Under the pieces are notes generated by a model. It was given only the letters and a program-made list of their open reading frames with translations. It had not been told where the DNA came from and searched no databases. Below are positions 38,357 to 46,461 of a stretch of 64,000 nt of DNA, piece by piece. Positions within the stretch are counted from its first letter, which is position 1. Every line of letters begins with the position of its first letter. The position numbers and the translations under genes were made by a program. The stretch is from Andreprevotia lacus DSM 23236 (lineage in GTDB: Bacteria > Pseudomonadota > Gammaproteobacteria > Burkholderiales > Chitinibacteraceae). The DNA is taken from NCBI RefSeq assembly GCF_900176275.1, contig NZ_FWXD01000009.1:62001-126000 (forward strand). The letters run 5' to 3'.

Positions 38357-39279
38357 GTCAGGCCAGTAACGAATCGTTTTACACCGACAAGTCGGCCATA
38401 CGCGCCAGCTTTGACGCCGCTGCGCAGCATTACGATGCGGCGGCGGTATTGCAGCGCGAAGTGGCTGATCGCATGGCCGAGCGGCTGGATTACATCAAGC
38501 TGCAGCCGCAGGCCGTGCTCGATGCCGGCTGCGGCACCGGCTACATGGGCAAACTGCTGCAGCAACGCTACGGCAGCGCGCAGCTGATCGAACTCGATCT
38601 GGCGCCGGCGATGCTGCAGGTAGCGCGTGGCAAGCACGAGGCTGGCGGCCTCAAGGGCTTGTTCAGCCGCCTCAGCGGCAAGCGTGCGCTGCAGGTGTGC
38701 GGCGACATCGAGTCGCTGCCGCTGGCCGATGAATCGGTCGACCTGATCTGGTCCAGCCTCACCCTGCAGTGGTGCAATACGCCGGATGCCGCATTCAGGG
38801 AATTCAACCGCGTGCTCAGGCCCGGCGGCCTGCTGATGTTCTCCACCTTGGGGCCGGATACGCTCAAGGAATTGCGCGCGGCGTTTGCTGGCGTCGATGG
38901 CTACAGTCACGTCAACCAGTTCATCGACATGCATGATCTGGGCGATGCCCTCAGCCATTGCGGCTTTGCCACGCCGGTGATGGACATGGAAATGCTGGTG
39001 ATGACCTATGCCGACGTGCGTGGCGTGATGGATGACCTGAAAGGCATCGGCGCGCACAACCTCACGCATGGCCGGCGTCAGGGCATGATGGGCAAGACCG
39101 CGTGGCAGCGTGTGCTGGCGCAGTACGAGCGCTTCCGCAATGCCGATGGCGTGTTGCCGTGCAGTTACGAGGTGGTCTACGGCCATGCGTGGAAGCCGGA
39201 AGCCCGCCCGGCCAAGGTGCTGGCCGACGGCAGCCAGGTGATCGAATTCCGGCCGCGTCCGGGTACTGCAGGGCGCTGA
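38353..39279 (+). CDS. bioC: Malonyl-ACP O-methyltransferase
   Basis: A 308-residue SAM-dependent methyltransferase that caps malonyl-ACP to start pimelate synthesis for biotin. SAM motif I is VLDAGCGTGYMGKLL. Blocks LIWSSLTLQWCN, EFNRVLRPGGLLMFSTLGPDTLKEL and FIDMHDLGDAL are typical of BioC. Translationally coupled to the dedA-like gene and one base from bioD. Other biotin genes are not in the window. Confidence 0.95.
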   Translation: MSQASNESFYTDKSAIRASFDAAAQHYDAAAVLQREVADRMAERLDYIKLQPQAVLDAGCGTGYMGKLLQQRYGSAQLIELDLAPAMLQVARGKHEAGGLKGLFSRLSGKRALQVCGDIESLPLADESVDLIWSSLTLQWCNTPDAAFREFNRVLRPGGLLMFSTLGPDTLKELRAAFAGVDGYSHVNQFIDMHDLGDALSHCGFATPVMDMEMLVMTYADVRGVMDDLKGIGAHNLTHGRRQGMMGKTAWQRVLAQYERFRNADGVLPCSYEVVYGHAWKPEARPAKVLADGSQVIEFRPRPGTAGR

Positions 39280-39280
39280 C

Positions 39281-39994
39281 ATGGCGGCGCAGCGCTTCTT
39301 CATTACCGGCACCGATACCGAGGTCGGCAAGACGGTCGCCACCTGTCAGCTGTTGCGGGCGTTGGCGCGCGATGGTTTGCGTGTGGCGGCCATGAAACCG
39401 GTGGCTTCCGGCTGCGAGTGGCGCGGTGGCGTGTTGTGGAACAGTGATGTGGCTGCGCACCGCACCGCGATGAATGTGAGCGTGCCCGAAGACTGGGCCA
39501 ATCCATACCGCTTTGAGCCGCCGATCTCGCCGCATCTCGCCGCGCGTGAGGCAGGCATTACGGTCTCGCTTGACCACCTGAGCGATTGCGCCGACCGGCT
39601 GGGTGAGCTGGCGGATGTGCTGCTGATCGAAGGGGCGGGCGGCTGGCTGGCGCCATTGTCCGAACAGCACAATATGGCCGATCTGGCGCAGCGGCTGGCT
39701 GCGCCGGTGATCCTGGTGGTCGGTTTGCGACTGGGTTGCATCAACCACGCGCTGCTCAGCGCTGCGGCCATCCACGCCGCGGGCCTGCCGCTGGCCGGCT
39801 GGATTGCCAACCGGGTCGATCCGCACATGGCGCGCGCAGATGACAATCTGGCTTATTTGCGTACCAAGTTGAACGCGCCATTGTTGGCGGAAATCCCGTA
39901 TGCTGCTGACGCAGTACATCAGGTAATGTTGTTGAACGCGGTCAGCCTGACTGGCGGTGCAGCTTGCACAACGCCAGATACACCACCAAACTGA
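39281..39994 (+). CDS. bioD: Dethiobiotin synthetase
   Basis: A 237-residue ATP-dependent carboxylase that makes dethiobiotin. The P-loop is TGTDTEVGKT, with Lys near VAAMKPVASGCE and the conserved LIEGAGGWLAPL. It is one base downstream of bioC. The product feeds BioB, and biotin is used by the AccB/AccC enzyme encoded 12 kb away. Confidence 0.95.
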   Translation: MAAQRFFITGTDTEVGKTVATCQLLRALARDGLRVAAMKPVASGCEWRGGVLWNSDVAAHRTAMNVSVPEDWANPYRFEPPISPHLAAREAGITVSLDHLSDCADRLGELADVLLIEGAGGWLAPLSEQHNMADLAQRLAAPVILVVGLRLGCINHALLSAAAIHAAGLPLAGWIANRVDPHMARADDNLAYLRTKLNAPLLAEIPYAADAVHQVMLLNAVSLTGGAACTTPDTPPN

Positions 39995-40023
39995 CGATAG
40001 CACTGCTGTGCTAAGCCGAGCCC

Positions 40024-40602
40024 ATGATGAAACGGATACTGTGCGCATTTTCCTGCCTGTTGTTGCTGGGCCTGCTTTTGGGCTGCAGCAAGGCATCCTT
40101 CCAGGGCACCGATCTGACCGGTGCAGCCTTCGGGGGGGATTTTCAGCTCACCACGCATACTGGCAAACAGAGTAAGCTGTCTGATTATCGGGGCAAGGCG
40201 GTTGCGTTGTTCTTTGGCTACACCAATTGCCCGGACGTGTGCCCCACCACAATGAGCGAGCTGAAGGCCGCCATGCAGCAGCTCGGCCCCAAGGCCGATC
40301 AGGTGCAGGTGCTGTTTGTCAGCGTTGATCCCGAGCGGGATACGCAAAATGTGCTAAGCCACTATGTACCTGCATTCGATCCGCGTTTCGTCGGGCTGAC
40401 CGGTACGCTGGCGCAAGTCGAGAAGGTGGCGGAGCAATACAAGATCATCATACAAAAACAGGGTAGCGGTAGCAGCTACACGGTAGACCACAGCGCAGGC
40501 ACCTATCTGCTCGACAAGGAAGGCAAGCTGCGCGTGCTGGTCAACTACGGCGCCGGCCCCCAGATACTGGCCCATGATCTGGGCGTGCTGGTCAATGAAT
40601 AG
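40024..40602 (+). CDS. SCO1/SenC copper-binding lipoprotein
   Basis: A 192-residue thioredoxin-fold lipoprotein; lipobox LLLGCSKA. Copper-binding motif is CPDVC plus a His in VDHSAG. These proteins help insert copper in the CuA site of cytochrome c oxidase. The next gene is a PilZ protein 11 bases downstream. No oxidase genes are nearby. Confidence 0.92.
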   Translation: MMKRILCAFSCLLLLGLLLGCSKASFQGTDLTGAAFGGDFQLTTHTGKQSKLSDYRGKAVALFFGYTNCPDVCPTTMSELKAAMQQLGPKADQVQVLFVSVDPERDTQNVLSHYVPAFDPRFVGLTGTLAQVEKVAEQYKIIIQKQGSGSSYTVDHSAGTYLLDKEGKLRVLVNYGAGPQILAHDLGVLVNE

Positions 40603-40613
40603 GCAACACGAGC

Positions 40614-41402
40614 ATGAGTGAGAACGTGCCGCCCGCCGGGCAGGCAAACGAAACGGCCGCAGGGGCCAGCAGCCCGATACCGGAAGGCGATGAAATCGCG
40701 CCTTACCGGTTGCAGAACCCGCTGGAAATCGGTGCGGTGTTGCGGCAGCTGGTCAGCCGGGGCGACTTCGTTACTGTCTACTTCAACGAGGGGCAGCGCT
40801 TTCTGCTGTCGCGCATTCTTGAAGTGGACATCAAGGCCAGAACCTTCTGTTTTGACTGGGGCGGCCACGAGGCAACCAACCAGGCGCTGCTCAACGCCGG
40901 CCGCAAGCTGTTCGTGGCCGCGCCCGACGGCGTGAAGGTGCAGTTTTCGCTCAGTGATGTCAGCAAGCAGGAGGTGGAGGGGCGGCCTGCCTTTGTCGCA
41001 CCGTTTCCAGCCGACCTGATCAAGTTGCAACGCCGCGAGTTTTTCCGCCTGGCCACACCGGTCGGCAAACCCTACAAGGCGACATTCACCCTGCCGGATG
41101 GCAAGCGCCATGCCATCAACCTGCACGATCTGTCGCTGGGCGGCGTCGGCCTGTCGGCCACGGCGCAAGAGGGCGAGGTGATCGAGCTGGGTCTGGTGCT
41201 GCCGCAGGCACAGATGGACCTTGGGGCTGGTGGTGTGCTGGTGGCCGATCTGGAGGTGCGCTCCAAGCGCCCCTACCGCACCAATACCGGCGAGCATTTC
41301 CATGTGGGCTGTCGCTTCGTCAATCTGTCCCGCGCGGCAGAGGCCAATCTGCAGCGCTTGATGGCGCAGCTGGAGCGCGAGCGCAAGGCGCTGACCGGTT
41401 GA
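40614..41402 (+). CDS. YcgR-type PilZ c-di-GMP receptor
   Basis: A 262-residue protein with an N-terminal YcgR-like domain (~45-145) and a C-terminal PilZ domain. c-di-GMP motifs are QRREFFR and DLSLGGVGLS. YcgR proteins slow flagellar rotation when bound to c-di-GMP. No flagellar genes are adjacent. Shares a short gap with the SCO1 gene and ends at a bidirectional terminator. Confidence 0.9.
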   Translation: MSENVPPAGQANETAAGASSPIPEGDEIAPYRLQNPLEIGAVLRQLVSRGDFVTVYFNEGQRFLLSRILEVDIKARTFCFDWGGHEATNQALLNAGRKLFVAAPDGVKVQFSLSDVSKQEVEGRPAFVAPFPADLIKLQRREFFRLATPVGKPYKATFTLPDGKRHAINLHDLSLGGVGLSATAQEGEVIELGLVLPQAQMDLGAGGVLVADLEVRSKRPYRTNTGEHFHVGCRFVNLSRAAEANLQRLMAQLERERKALTG

Positions 41403-41435
41403 GCACCGCCGCCAAGCAGCTGATCAGCCACGTAA

Positions 41436-41463
41436 AACAACGCCACCTTCAGGTGGCGTTGTT
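41436..41463. terminator. Bidirectional terminator overlapping the epimerase stop
   Basis: A perfect 12-bp stem, AACAACGCCACC with GGTGGCGTTGTT, around a TTCA loop. It lies between convergent genes. The minus-strand gene's stop codon TGA is in the loop and its last codons form the stem arm. Confidence 0.85.
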
Positions 41464-42396
41464 CGTTTGGGCGGCCAGCCAGTCGGCAGCGGTGGGCCAT
41501 TGCAGGCGCACGCGCAGTTCGTATTTGAGCCGGTCATTGCGGATGCGGCGCGATTCGTTCAGGTAGCTGAGCAGCCCCGGCGAAATCAGTTGCTGCGCCT
41601 CGGCGCGGCTGACGCGCGGCGAACGCGGCAGCTGCACGTGGTCGGCCACCATGTCGAACCAGTCACCCATCTTGTGCGGTTCGTCGTCGCAGGCGTTGTA
41701 GCTGCGCAGCGGCCGGCCGTGGAACAGCGCCATGCACACCGCCTTGGCCAGATCATCGGCATGGATGTGGTTGGAATAACTGTCCTCGGCGGCGGCAATG
41801 GCTGCTTCGCCGCGTTGCAATCGCGCCGTTGGCAGCCGGTCGGCAGCGTAGATGCCAGGCGCGCGCAACAGTGCCAGTTGCACCTGCTGGCGGCGCGCCC
41901 AGCCGCGCAGGCTGGCTTCCGCATCGGCACGGCGCTGCGCGCGCGGGCTGTCCGGCGCCAGCGGGCGGGTTTCGTCCACCCAGTCGCCATTGCAATTGCC
42001 ATACACGCCGCTGGTGCCGATATACACCGCCCGGCCGGTACTTCTACCGCCGTTGCGCGCGGGCCGTTTTGCCGGCTGTGCTAAAATTGCGGCTTGGCCT
42101 GACAGTGCCGCAATCAGGCGATGGGTGCGCGGGTCGCGCTGGCCTTGCGTGGCTGGCGGCGTACTGTGTATCAGCCACTGGGCAAGCCCGCCCAGCCGGC
42201 GCAGACTGTGCCGTTGATCGAGGTCTGCCCGCACGGGGATGACCCCCAGCCCGCGCAGTCGCTGCGCCGATTCGTCAGAGCGTGCCGTGGCGTAGATGCG
42301 AAAGCGTCGTTGCAGCCAGGGCAGTGCGCGGGCCAGCACGTCGCCACAGCCGACGATGAGCAAGCGCGGCTTGCGGAAATGAATTTGTTTAACCAC
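41449..42396 (-). CDS. NAD-dependent epimerase/dehydratase-like protein (YeeZ type)
   Basis: About 315 residues of an SDR-type Rossmann protein. Dinucleotide-binding LLIVGCGDVLARAL, STPPATQGQRD, VYIGTSGVYGNCNGDWVDET and SYSNHIHADDLAKAV. Similar to YeeZ, with unknown substrate. The start is uncertain: the best candidate is GTG at 42396, as the long upstream open frame is only a shadow of the divergent reductase. The last codons lie in a terminator stem. Confidence 0.78.
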   Translation of the reverse strand: MVKQIHFRKPRLLIVGCGDVLARALPWLQRRFRIYATARSDESAQRLRGLGVIPVRADLDQRHSLRRLGGLAQWLIHSTPPATQGQRDPRTHRLIAALSGQAAILAQPAKRPARNGGRSTGRAVYIGTSGVYGNCNGDWVDETRPLAPDSPRAQRRADAEASLRGWARRQQVQLALLRAPGIYAADRLPTARLQRGEAAIAAAEDSYSNHIHADDLAKAVCMALFHGRPLRSYNACDDEPHKMGDWFDMVADHVQLPRSPRVSRAEAQQLISPGLLSYLNESRRIRNDRLKYELRVRLQWPTAADWLAAQTNNAT

Positions 42397-42417
42397 TGTG
42401 TGAATGCGATAGCGTCG

Positions 42418-43443
42418 ATGTCCAAGCAACTTACCATCCAGCCCTCCGGTCAGCAAATCGTCATGGACGAGCACGAGTTCATTCTCGATGCTGCCGTGCG
42501 CAGCGGCTTCAGCATGCCCTACGGCTGCAAGAACGGCGCCTGCGGCGCGTGCAAGGGCCAGGTGTTGTCGGGTGAGGTCGAGCATGGCCCGCATGCCGAG
42601 TCCGCGCTGTCGCGTACCGAGATGGAGCGCGGCATGGCCTTGTTCTGCTGCGCCAAGCCGCTGGGCGACGTGGTGATCGAATGCCGCGAGATCGCCGCCA
42701 CCAAGGACATCCAGATCAAGACGCTGCCGTGCCGGGTCGAGAAGATCGACAAGGTATCGCACGATGTGGCCGTGCTGTCGCTCAAGCTGCCTGCCACCGA
42801 GCGGCTGCAGTTCCTGGCCGGCCAGTACATCGACATCCACACCAAGGATGGCAAGAAGCGCAGCTTCTCCATCGCCAACGCCCCGCATGATGGCGAGCAT
42901 ATCCAGCTGCACATCCGCCACGTGCCGGGTGGCGCGTTCTCCGAATACATCTGGAACCAGATGAAGGAGCGCGAAATCTTCCGCTTCACCGGCCCGCTCG
43001 GCTCGTTCTTCCTGCGTGAAGACAGCGACAAGCCCATCATCTTCCTTGCCACCGGCACCGGTTTTGCGCCGGTCAAGGGCATCATCGAGCACGCCATTGC
43101 CAAGGGCATCCAGCGCGAAATGATCTTGTACTGGGGCGCGCGCAATCTGGCCGAGCTGTACATGCCGCAACTGGCCGCGCAGTGGCAGGCGGAGAACCCC
43201 AACATCACCTTCATCCCGGTGCTGTCCGAACCGCTGCCCGAGGACAACTGGCAGGGCCGTACCGGCTTCGTGCACGAGGCAGTGCTGGATGACTTCGCCA
43301 ACCTGTCGGGCTGGCAGGTCTATGCCTGCGGCGCGCCGGTGATGGTCGAGGCCGCCTACAAGACCTTCGTGGCGCGCAAGCTGCCCGAGGACGAGTTTTT
43401 CTCGGATGCCTTTTTCACCGCCAAGGATTTGGGCAAAAAATAG
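42418..43443 (+). CDS. 2Fe-2S/FAD oxidoreductase (CDP-6-deoxy-glucoseen reductase-like)
   Basis: A 341-residue flavin reductase. Plant-type ferredoxin domain with CKNGACGACKGQV and LFCC (N-terminal ~90 residues), then FAD-binding KRSFSIANAP and an NAD domain with FLATGTGFAPVKGIIEHA, and the end block YACGAPVMVEAA. The same architecture occurs in phenol hydroxylase and CDP-glucoseen reductases; a general electron-transfer role is likely. Start MSKQLTIQPSG at 42418. Its 5' end is close to the divergent epimerase gene. Confidence 0.88.
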   Translation: MSKQLTIQPSGQQIVMDEHEFILDAAVRSGFSMPYGCKNGACGACKGQVLSGEVEHGPHAESALSRTEMERGMALFCCAKPLGDVVIECREIAATKDIQIKTLPCRVEKIDKVSHDVAVLSLKLPATERLQFLAGQYIDIHTKDGKKRSFSIANAPHDGEHIQLHIRHVPGGAFSEYIWNQMKEREIFRFTGPLGSFFLREDSDKPIIFLATGTGFAPVKGIIEHAIAKGIQREMILYWGARNLAELYMPQLAAQWQAENPNITFIPVLSEPLPEDNWQGRTGFVHEAVLDDFANLSGWQVYACGAPVMVEAAYKTFVARKLPEDEFFSDAFFTAKDLGKK

Positions 43444-43467
43444 AAATTGGACTACGGTGATGCCGCT

Positions 43468-43538
43468 GCTGCGGCAGCCTGTTTGGTGGCGCCCCCGACC
43501 TGTAATCAGGGAGTCGCGAGGCTGATTCCTTACCACCA
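43468..43538 (+). pseudogene. Decayed tRNA-Thr
   Basis: Aligned to the intact tRNA-Thr at 44774, bases from the D arm to the T arm match well: CTGTAATCAGG then GAGTCGCGAG, with GATTCC and a CCACCA end. The acceptor stem does not pair (GCTGCGG at the 5' end versus a 3' side lacking a complement) and a few bases are missing near the 3' end. It is not a functional tRNA. It is followed by a strong terminator. Confidence 0.65.
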
Positions 43539-43553
43539 GTAGCGGGAACGCAG

Positions 43554-43586
43554 AACAGCTCACAGCGATGTGAGCTGTTTTTTTTT
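43554..43586 (+). terminator. Strong rho-independent terminator
   Basis: Stem AACAGCTCAC with GTGAGCTGTT around 6 bases, then a run of nine T bases. It follows the reductase gene and tRNA relic and precedes the MerR gene. Confidence 0.9.
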
Positions 43587-43654
43587 GCTGCCGCTTGACC
43601 CTGACCCAAGGTCAGGCCCTAACTTTCCTCAGGCGCACTTGAACGGAGGTTTGC

Positions 43655-44686
43655 ATGCTGTTGAAAGTTGGAGAACTGGCCAAGCGTTGCGGGCTCACGG
43701 TCCGCACGCTGCACCACTACGACAGGATCGGCTTGCTCACGCCTTCGGCGCGCGCCGACAACGGTTACCGCCTGTATGGCCGCAGCGATATTGCCAGGCT
43801 GCATCAAATCCTGGCGTTGCAGCGCTTTGGTCTCTCACTGGCTGAAATCGGCGCTTGTTTCGCCCAGCCCGGTACCTCACTCACCACCATCCTGACGCAG
43901 CAGATTGCCATGCTCGACCAGCAGATCACACAGGCATCCCGCCTGCGTGCCCAGCTGGCCGGCTTGCAAGGTTCGCTGCTGGATGGGGTGGAACCGGAAC
44001 TGGCCGATTGGCTGACCACATTGGAGCTGATGACCATGTACGACAACTATTTTTCCCAGGATGAACTTGCCCGCTTGCCTATGCTGGGCAACGGCGAGGC
44101 TGCCGAGGCGCAATGGCGCGCCCTCGTTGGTCAGGTGCGCGGTTTGATGGAGAGTGGCGTAGCGCCGGAACACGAGGCCCCACGGCAGCTGGCCGTGCAA
44201 TGGATGAGCATGCTGGTGCGCGATACCGGCGGCGATCCCCGCCTGGTGGCCAAACTCAACCTCATGCACGAGCAGGAGCCGGCCTTGCAGACACGCATTG
44301 GTATCTCGACCGCATTGCGCGACTATGTGCTGCGGGCGTTTTCTGAAAGCAAGATGCTCATCTATGAAAAGTACCTGTCGGCCGAGGAGGCGCGCTTCAT
44401 GCGTGCCCACTATGTGCAGACGGCGCTGGATTGGCCGCCGTTGCTGGCCGAGGTGCGCGACGCCATTGATGCTGACGTCGCACCCGCATCCCCGCAGGGC
44501 ATCGCGCTGGGGCGGCGCTGGCTGGCCTTGTTCCAGCGCTACGCGGGCGATTCGCCGGCCACCCAGCTCAAGTTCCGCACCGCGATGGAGCAGGAGCCCG
44601 AGTTGCTGGCCGGTACCTGGGCGGATGACAGAATGTTCGCCTTCATCCGCCAGGCCATGGCCGCCATGATGCAGCAGCAATCGTAA
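43655..44686 (+). CDS. MerR-family regulator with TipAS-like C-terminus
   Basis: A 343-residue regulator. MerR HTH at the N-terminus (VGELAKRCGLTVRTLHHYDRIGLL) with the wing ADNGYRLYG and a coiled-coil (~75-125). The C-terminal part contains two repeats of a TipAS-like domain (YDNYFSQDELARLP ... and YEKYLSAEEARFM ...), which in relatives binds thiopeptide antibiotics or other ligands. GGAGG precedes the start. Flanked by a decayed and an intact tRNA-Thr. No neighbouring efflux gene to reveal its target. Confidence 0.83.
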   Translation: MLLKVGELAKRCGLTVRTLHHYDRIGLLTPSARADNGYRLYGRSDIARLHQILALQRFGLSLAEIGACFAQPGTSLTTILTQQIAMLDQQITQASRLRAQLAGLQGSLLDGVEPELADWLTTLELMTMYDNYFSQDELARLPMLGNGEAAEAQWRALVGQVRGLMESGVAPEHEAPRQLAVQWMSMLVRDTGGDPRLVAKLNLMHEQEPALQTRIGISTALRDYVLRAFSESKMLIYEKYLSAEEARFMRAHYVQTALDWPPLLAEVRDAIDADVAPASPQGIALGRRWLALFQRYAGDSPATQLKFRTAMEQEPELLAGTWADDRMFAFIRQAMAAMMQQQS

Positions 44687-44773
44687 GCGCTGTTGCTTTT
44701 TGCACCGACTGCCGGCTGTTTCATGAAAAAACAGTTGGCGTGGTTTTTATGGTTTGCTATAGTGCTGTTCTTC

Positions 44774-44849
44774 GCCGATGTAGCTCAGTTGGTAGAGCAC
44801 CTGACTTGTAATCAGGGGGTCGCGAGTTCGATTCCTGCCGTCGGCACCA
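44774..44849 (+). tRNA. tRNA-Thr (TGT anticodon)
   Basis: A 76-base tRNA with encoded CCA. Acceptor strands GCCGATG and CGTCGGC pair, the D arm is TAGCTCAGTTGGTAGAGCA, and the anticodon loop CTTGTAA has anticodon TGT. The T loop is TTCGATT. A terminator follows directly. Confidence 0.95.
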
Positions 44850-44854
44850 GAGTT

Positions 44855-44884
44855 AAAAGGCCAGTCCATCCGGACTGGCCTTTT
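44855..44884 (+). terminator. Terminator of tRNA-Thr
   Basis: AAAAGGCCAGTCC with GGACTGGCCTTTT, a perfect 13-bp stem with a short loop, 5 bases after the tRNA 3' end. It can work on both strands. Confidence 0.9.
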
Positions 44885-44979
44885 GCTTTTTACGTCTGCC
44901 GGAAGCGGGGGTAAGGCTGCAGACTGGCTCGCGGCCAGCTTCCCGGTGCCGCGCTCTACTGCGCGCGGCGCGCGCATCC

Positions 44980-45489
44980 TCAGTGGGCGTCTGTGCCGCG
45001 CCACATGAGGATGTCGTCGTAATGGCGGCCATCCACCAGCAAGGCACGTGGCTCCCTGCCGTACTCCTTGAAGCCGGCCTGTTGATACAGCTGCAGCGCC
45101 TCGCTGTTGCCGTCGGTGACCACCAGCGTGATTTGCGCAACATCAACCCATGCCCGGGCGATGGCCAGCGCTTCAGCAATCAGCCTTTGCCCTATGCCTT
45201 GGCGGCGGTATGACGATGCGACGTACATGCTGCGTATGAAGGCCTTGTGGCGCAGCTTCAGTGAGCCTTCCCGGCCGATGCCCACCACGCCGATCAGTGT
45301 TTCACCATCGAAGGCGCCAAGCACTACGCGATCGGCAGAACCGCACAGAAACCCCCGGATCTGCTCAACGGATCGGCCTGCTTCCTCTGCATGGCTGGAT
45401 GCAAAGGCGGCGGGCTGCTCTGCAAGCGCAAGCAATCTGAGTGCTTGATACGCCCCGGCATCCGGATTGCCGAGTGGACGGATGTTCAT
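44980..45489 (-). CDS. GNAT family N-acetyltransferase
   Basis: A 169-residue acetyl-CoA-dependent acetyltransferase. Acetyl-CoA-binding motif A is YVASSYRRQGIGQRLIAEAL; motif B has LVVTDGNSEALQLYQQAGFKEYG. Substrate unknown. It stands alone, its end near the tRNA-Thr terminator. Confidence 0.88.
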   Translation of the reverse strand: MNIRPLGNPDAGAYQALRLLALAEQPAAFASSHAEEAGRSVEQIRGFLCGSADRVVLGAFDGETLIGVVGIGREGSLKLRHKAFIRSMYVASSYRRQGIGQRLIAEALAIARAWVDVAQITLVVTDGNSEALQLYQQAGFKEYGREPRALLVDGRHYDDILMWRGTDAH

Positions 45490-45615
45490 GCCCCTGTCTC
45501 CATGCTAGCTGTGGCCTGTCAGCATATTGTCATGGTGTGATCCCGGCAGCGCTTGTCTGGTGAAAATGCCAGGTATAGCGGCACGGCGCCGTTCAGCTGC
45601 CAGCAGGCAAGGCAT

Positions 45616-45649
45616 AAAAAAACGCGCATCACCATAGAGGGAATGCGCG
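45616..45649 (-). terminator. Rho-independent terminator after Sel1 gene
   Basis: On the minus strand CGCGCAT pairs with ATGCGCG and is followed by seven T bases. It lies 18 bases beyond the Sel1-repeat gene. Confidence 0.8.
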
Positions 45650-45666
45650 CCCAAGGGGTATGCGGA

Positions 45667-46452
45667 TCAGGGTTGCTGGGCCGGGTGCTTCAGCGCGTGG
45701 GCGGCTTCGGCCAGCTCCTGCTTGTAATTGGCCGGGTCGCGTTTCAGGCCCATTTCGCCGTGCTGGTAAGCCATCGCCATGGCCTGGATGGCGGGCGGGT
45801 ATTCCAGGTCGGCGCTCTTGCGGTACAGGGCCAGCGCCTTGGCATCGTCATTGGCGACGCCATCGCCGTAGCGATAGGCATTGGCCAGCATGAACAGCGC
45901 TGCCGGTTCGTCGTTGCGCGCGGCCACTTCAAACCAGTGGGCAGCGGCCTTGGCATCGGCAGGGATGCCGTAGCCGTTTTTCAGTTGTATGCCCAGATAG
46001 TAGGCCGCGCCGGTATGGCCGGTCTTGGCGGCGGCTTGCAGGGCGGTATGGGCTTGCGGGTAGTTGATGGCCAGCCCGGGGCTGCCCAGCAACCACGCCT
46101 TGCCCAGTGCGGCATAGGCATCGGCATCGCCCGCCTGGCCGGCTTGTTGCAGCCAGCGAACGCCAGTGAGCGCGTGCTCGCTGTCGCCGCGTGCCAGCAG
46201 CACCTGGCCCAGCGTGCGCTGGGCATCGGGCGTGCCTTTGTCGGCCAGCCGTTGCAACTCGGCCAGTGCATCATCATCACGACCGCTGTCGGCCATCACG
46301 CGCAATTCGGTCAGCGTGTTGGCGCGCAGGGCGGGGTCCGGGGCATTGCGGTGCTGCGCTTGCCAGAACAGCCCGCCGGCGGTGGCCAGAGCCACCACCG
46401 ACAGGCTGATCAGCAGGCGAGGGTGCCGCTTTGCAGCGTGCAGTATCGCCAT
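45667..46452 (-). CDS. Sel1-repeat protein
   Basis: A 261-residue protein with an N-terminal membrane anchor (LLISLSVVALATAGGLFW) and about five Sel1-like/TPR helical repeats, such as GTPDAQRTLGQVLLARG and GHTGAAYYLGIQLKNGYG. Such repeats are scaffolds for protein interactions. Begins 9 bases after the CpdB-like gene and is probably cotranscribed. Confidence 0.85.
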   Translation of the reverse strand: MAILHAAKRHPRLLISLSVVALATAGGLFWQAQHRNAPDPALRANTLTELRVMADSGRDDDALAELQRLADKGTPDAQRTLGQVLLARGDSEHALTGVRWLQQAGQAGDADAYAALGKAWLLGSPGLAINYPQAHTALQAAAKTGHTGAAYYLGIQLKNGYGIPADAKAAAHWFEVAARNDEPAALFMLANAYRYGDGVANDDAKALALYRKSADLEYPPAIQAMAMAYQHGEMGLKRDPANYKQELAEAAHALKHPAQQP

Positions 46453-46461
46453 GAAACGTCC

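Noticed and set aside
43468-44849. Integrative element in tRNA-Thr
   Set aside because: No integrase or mobility gene lies between the two tRNA sequences, and the relic is on the 5' side of the intact gene rather than the usual 3' side.
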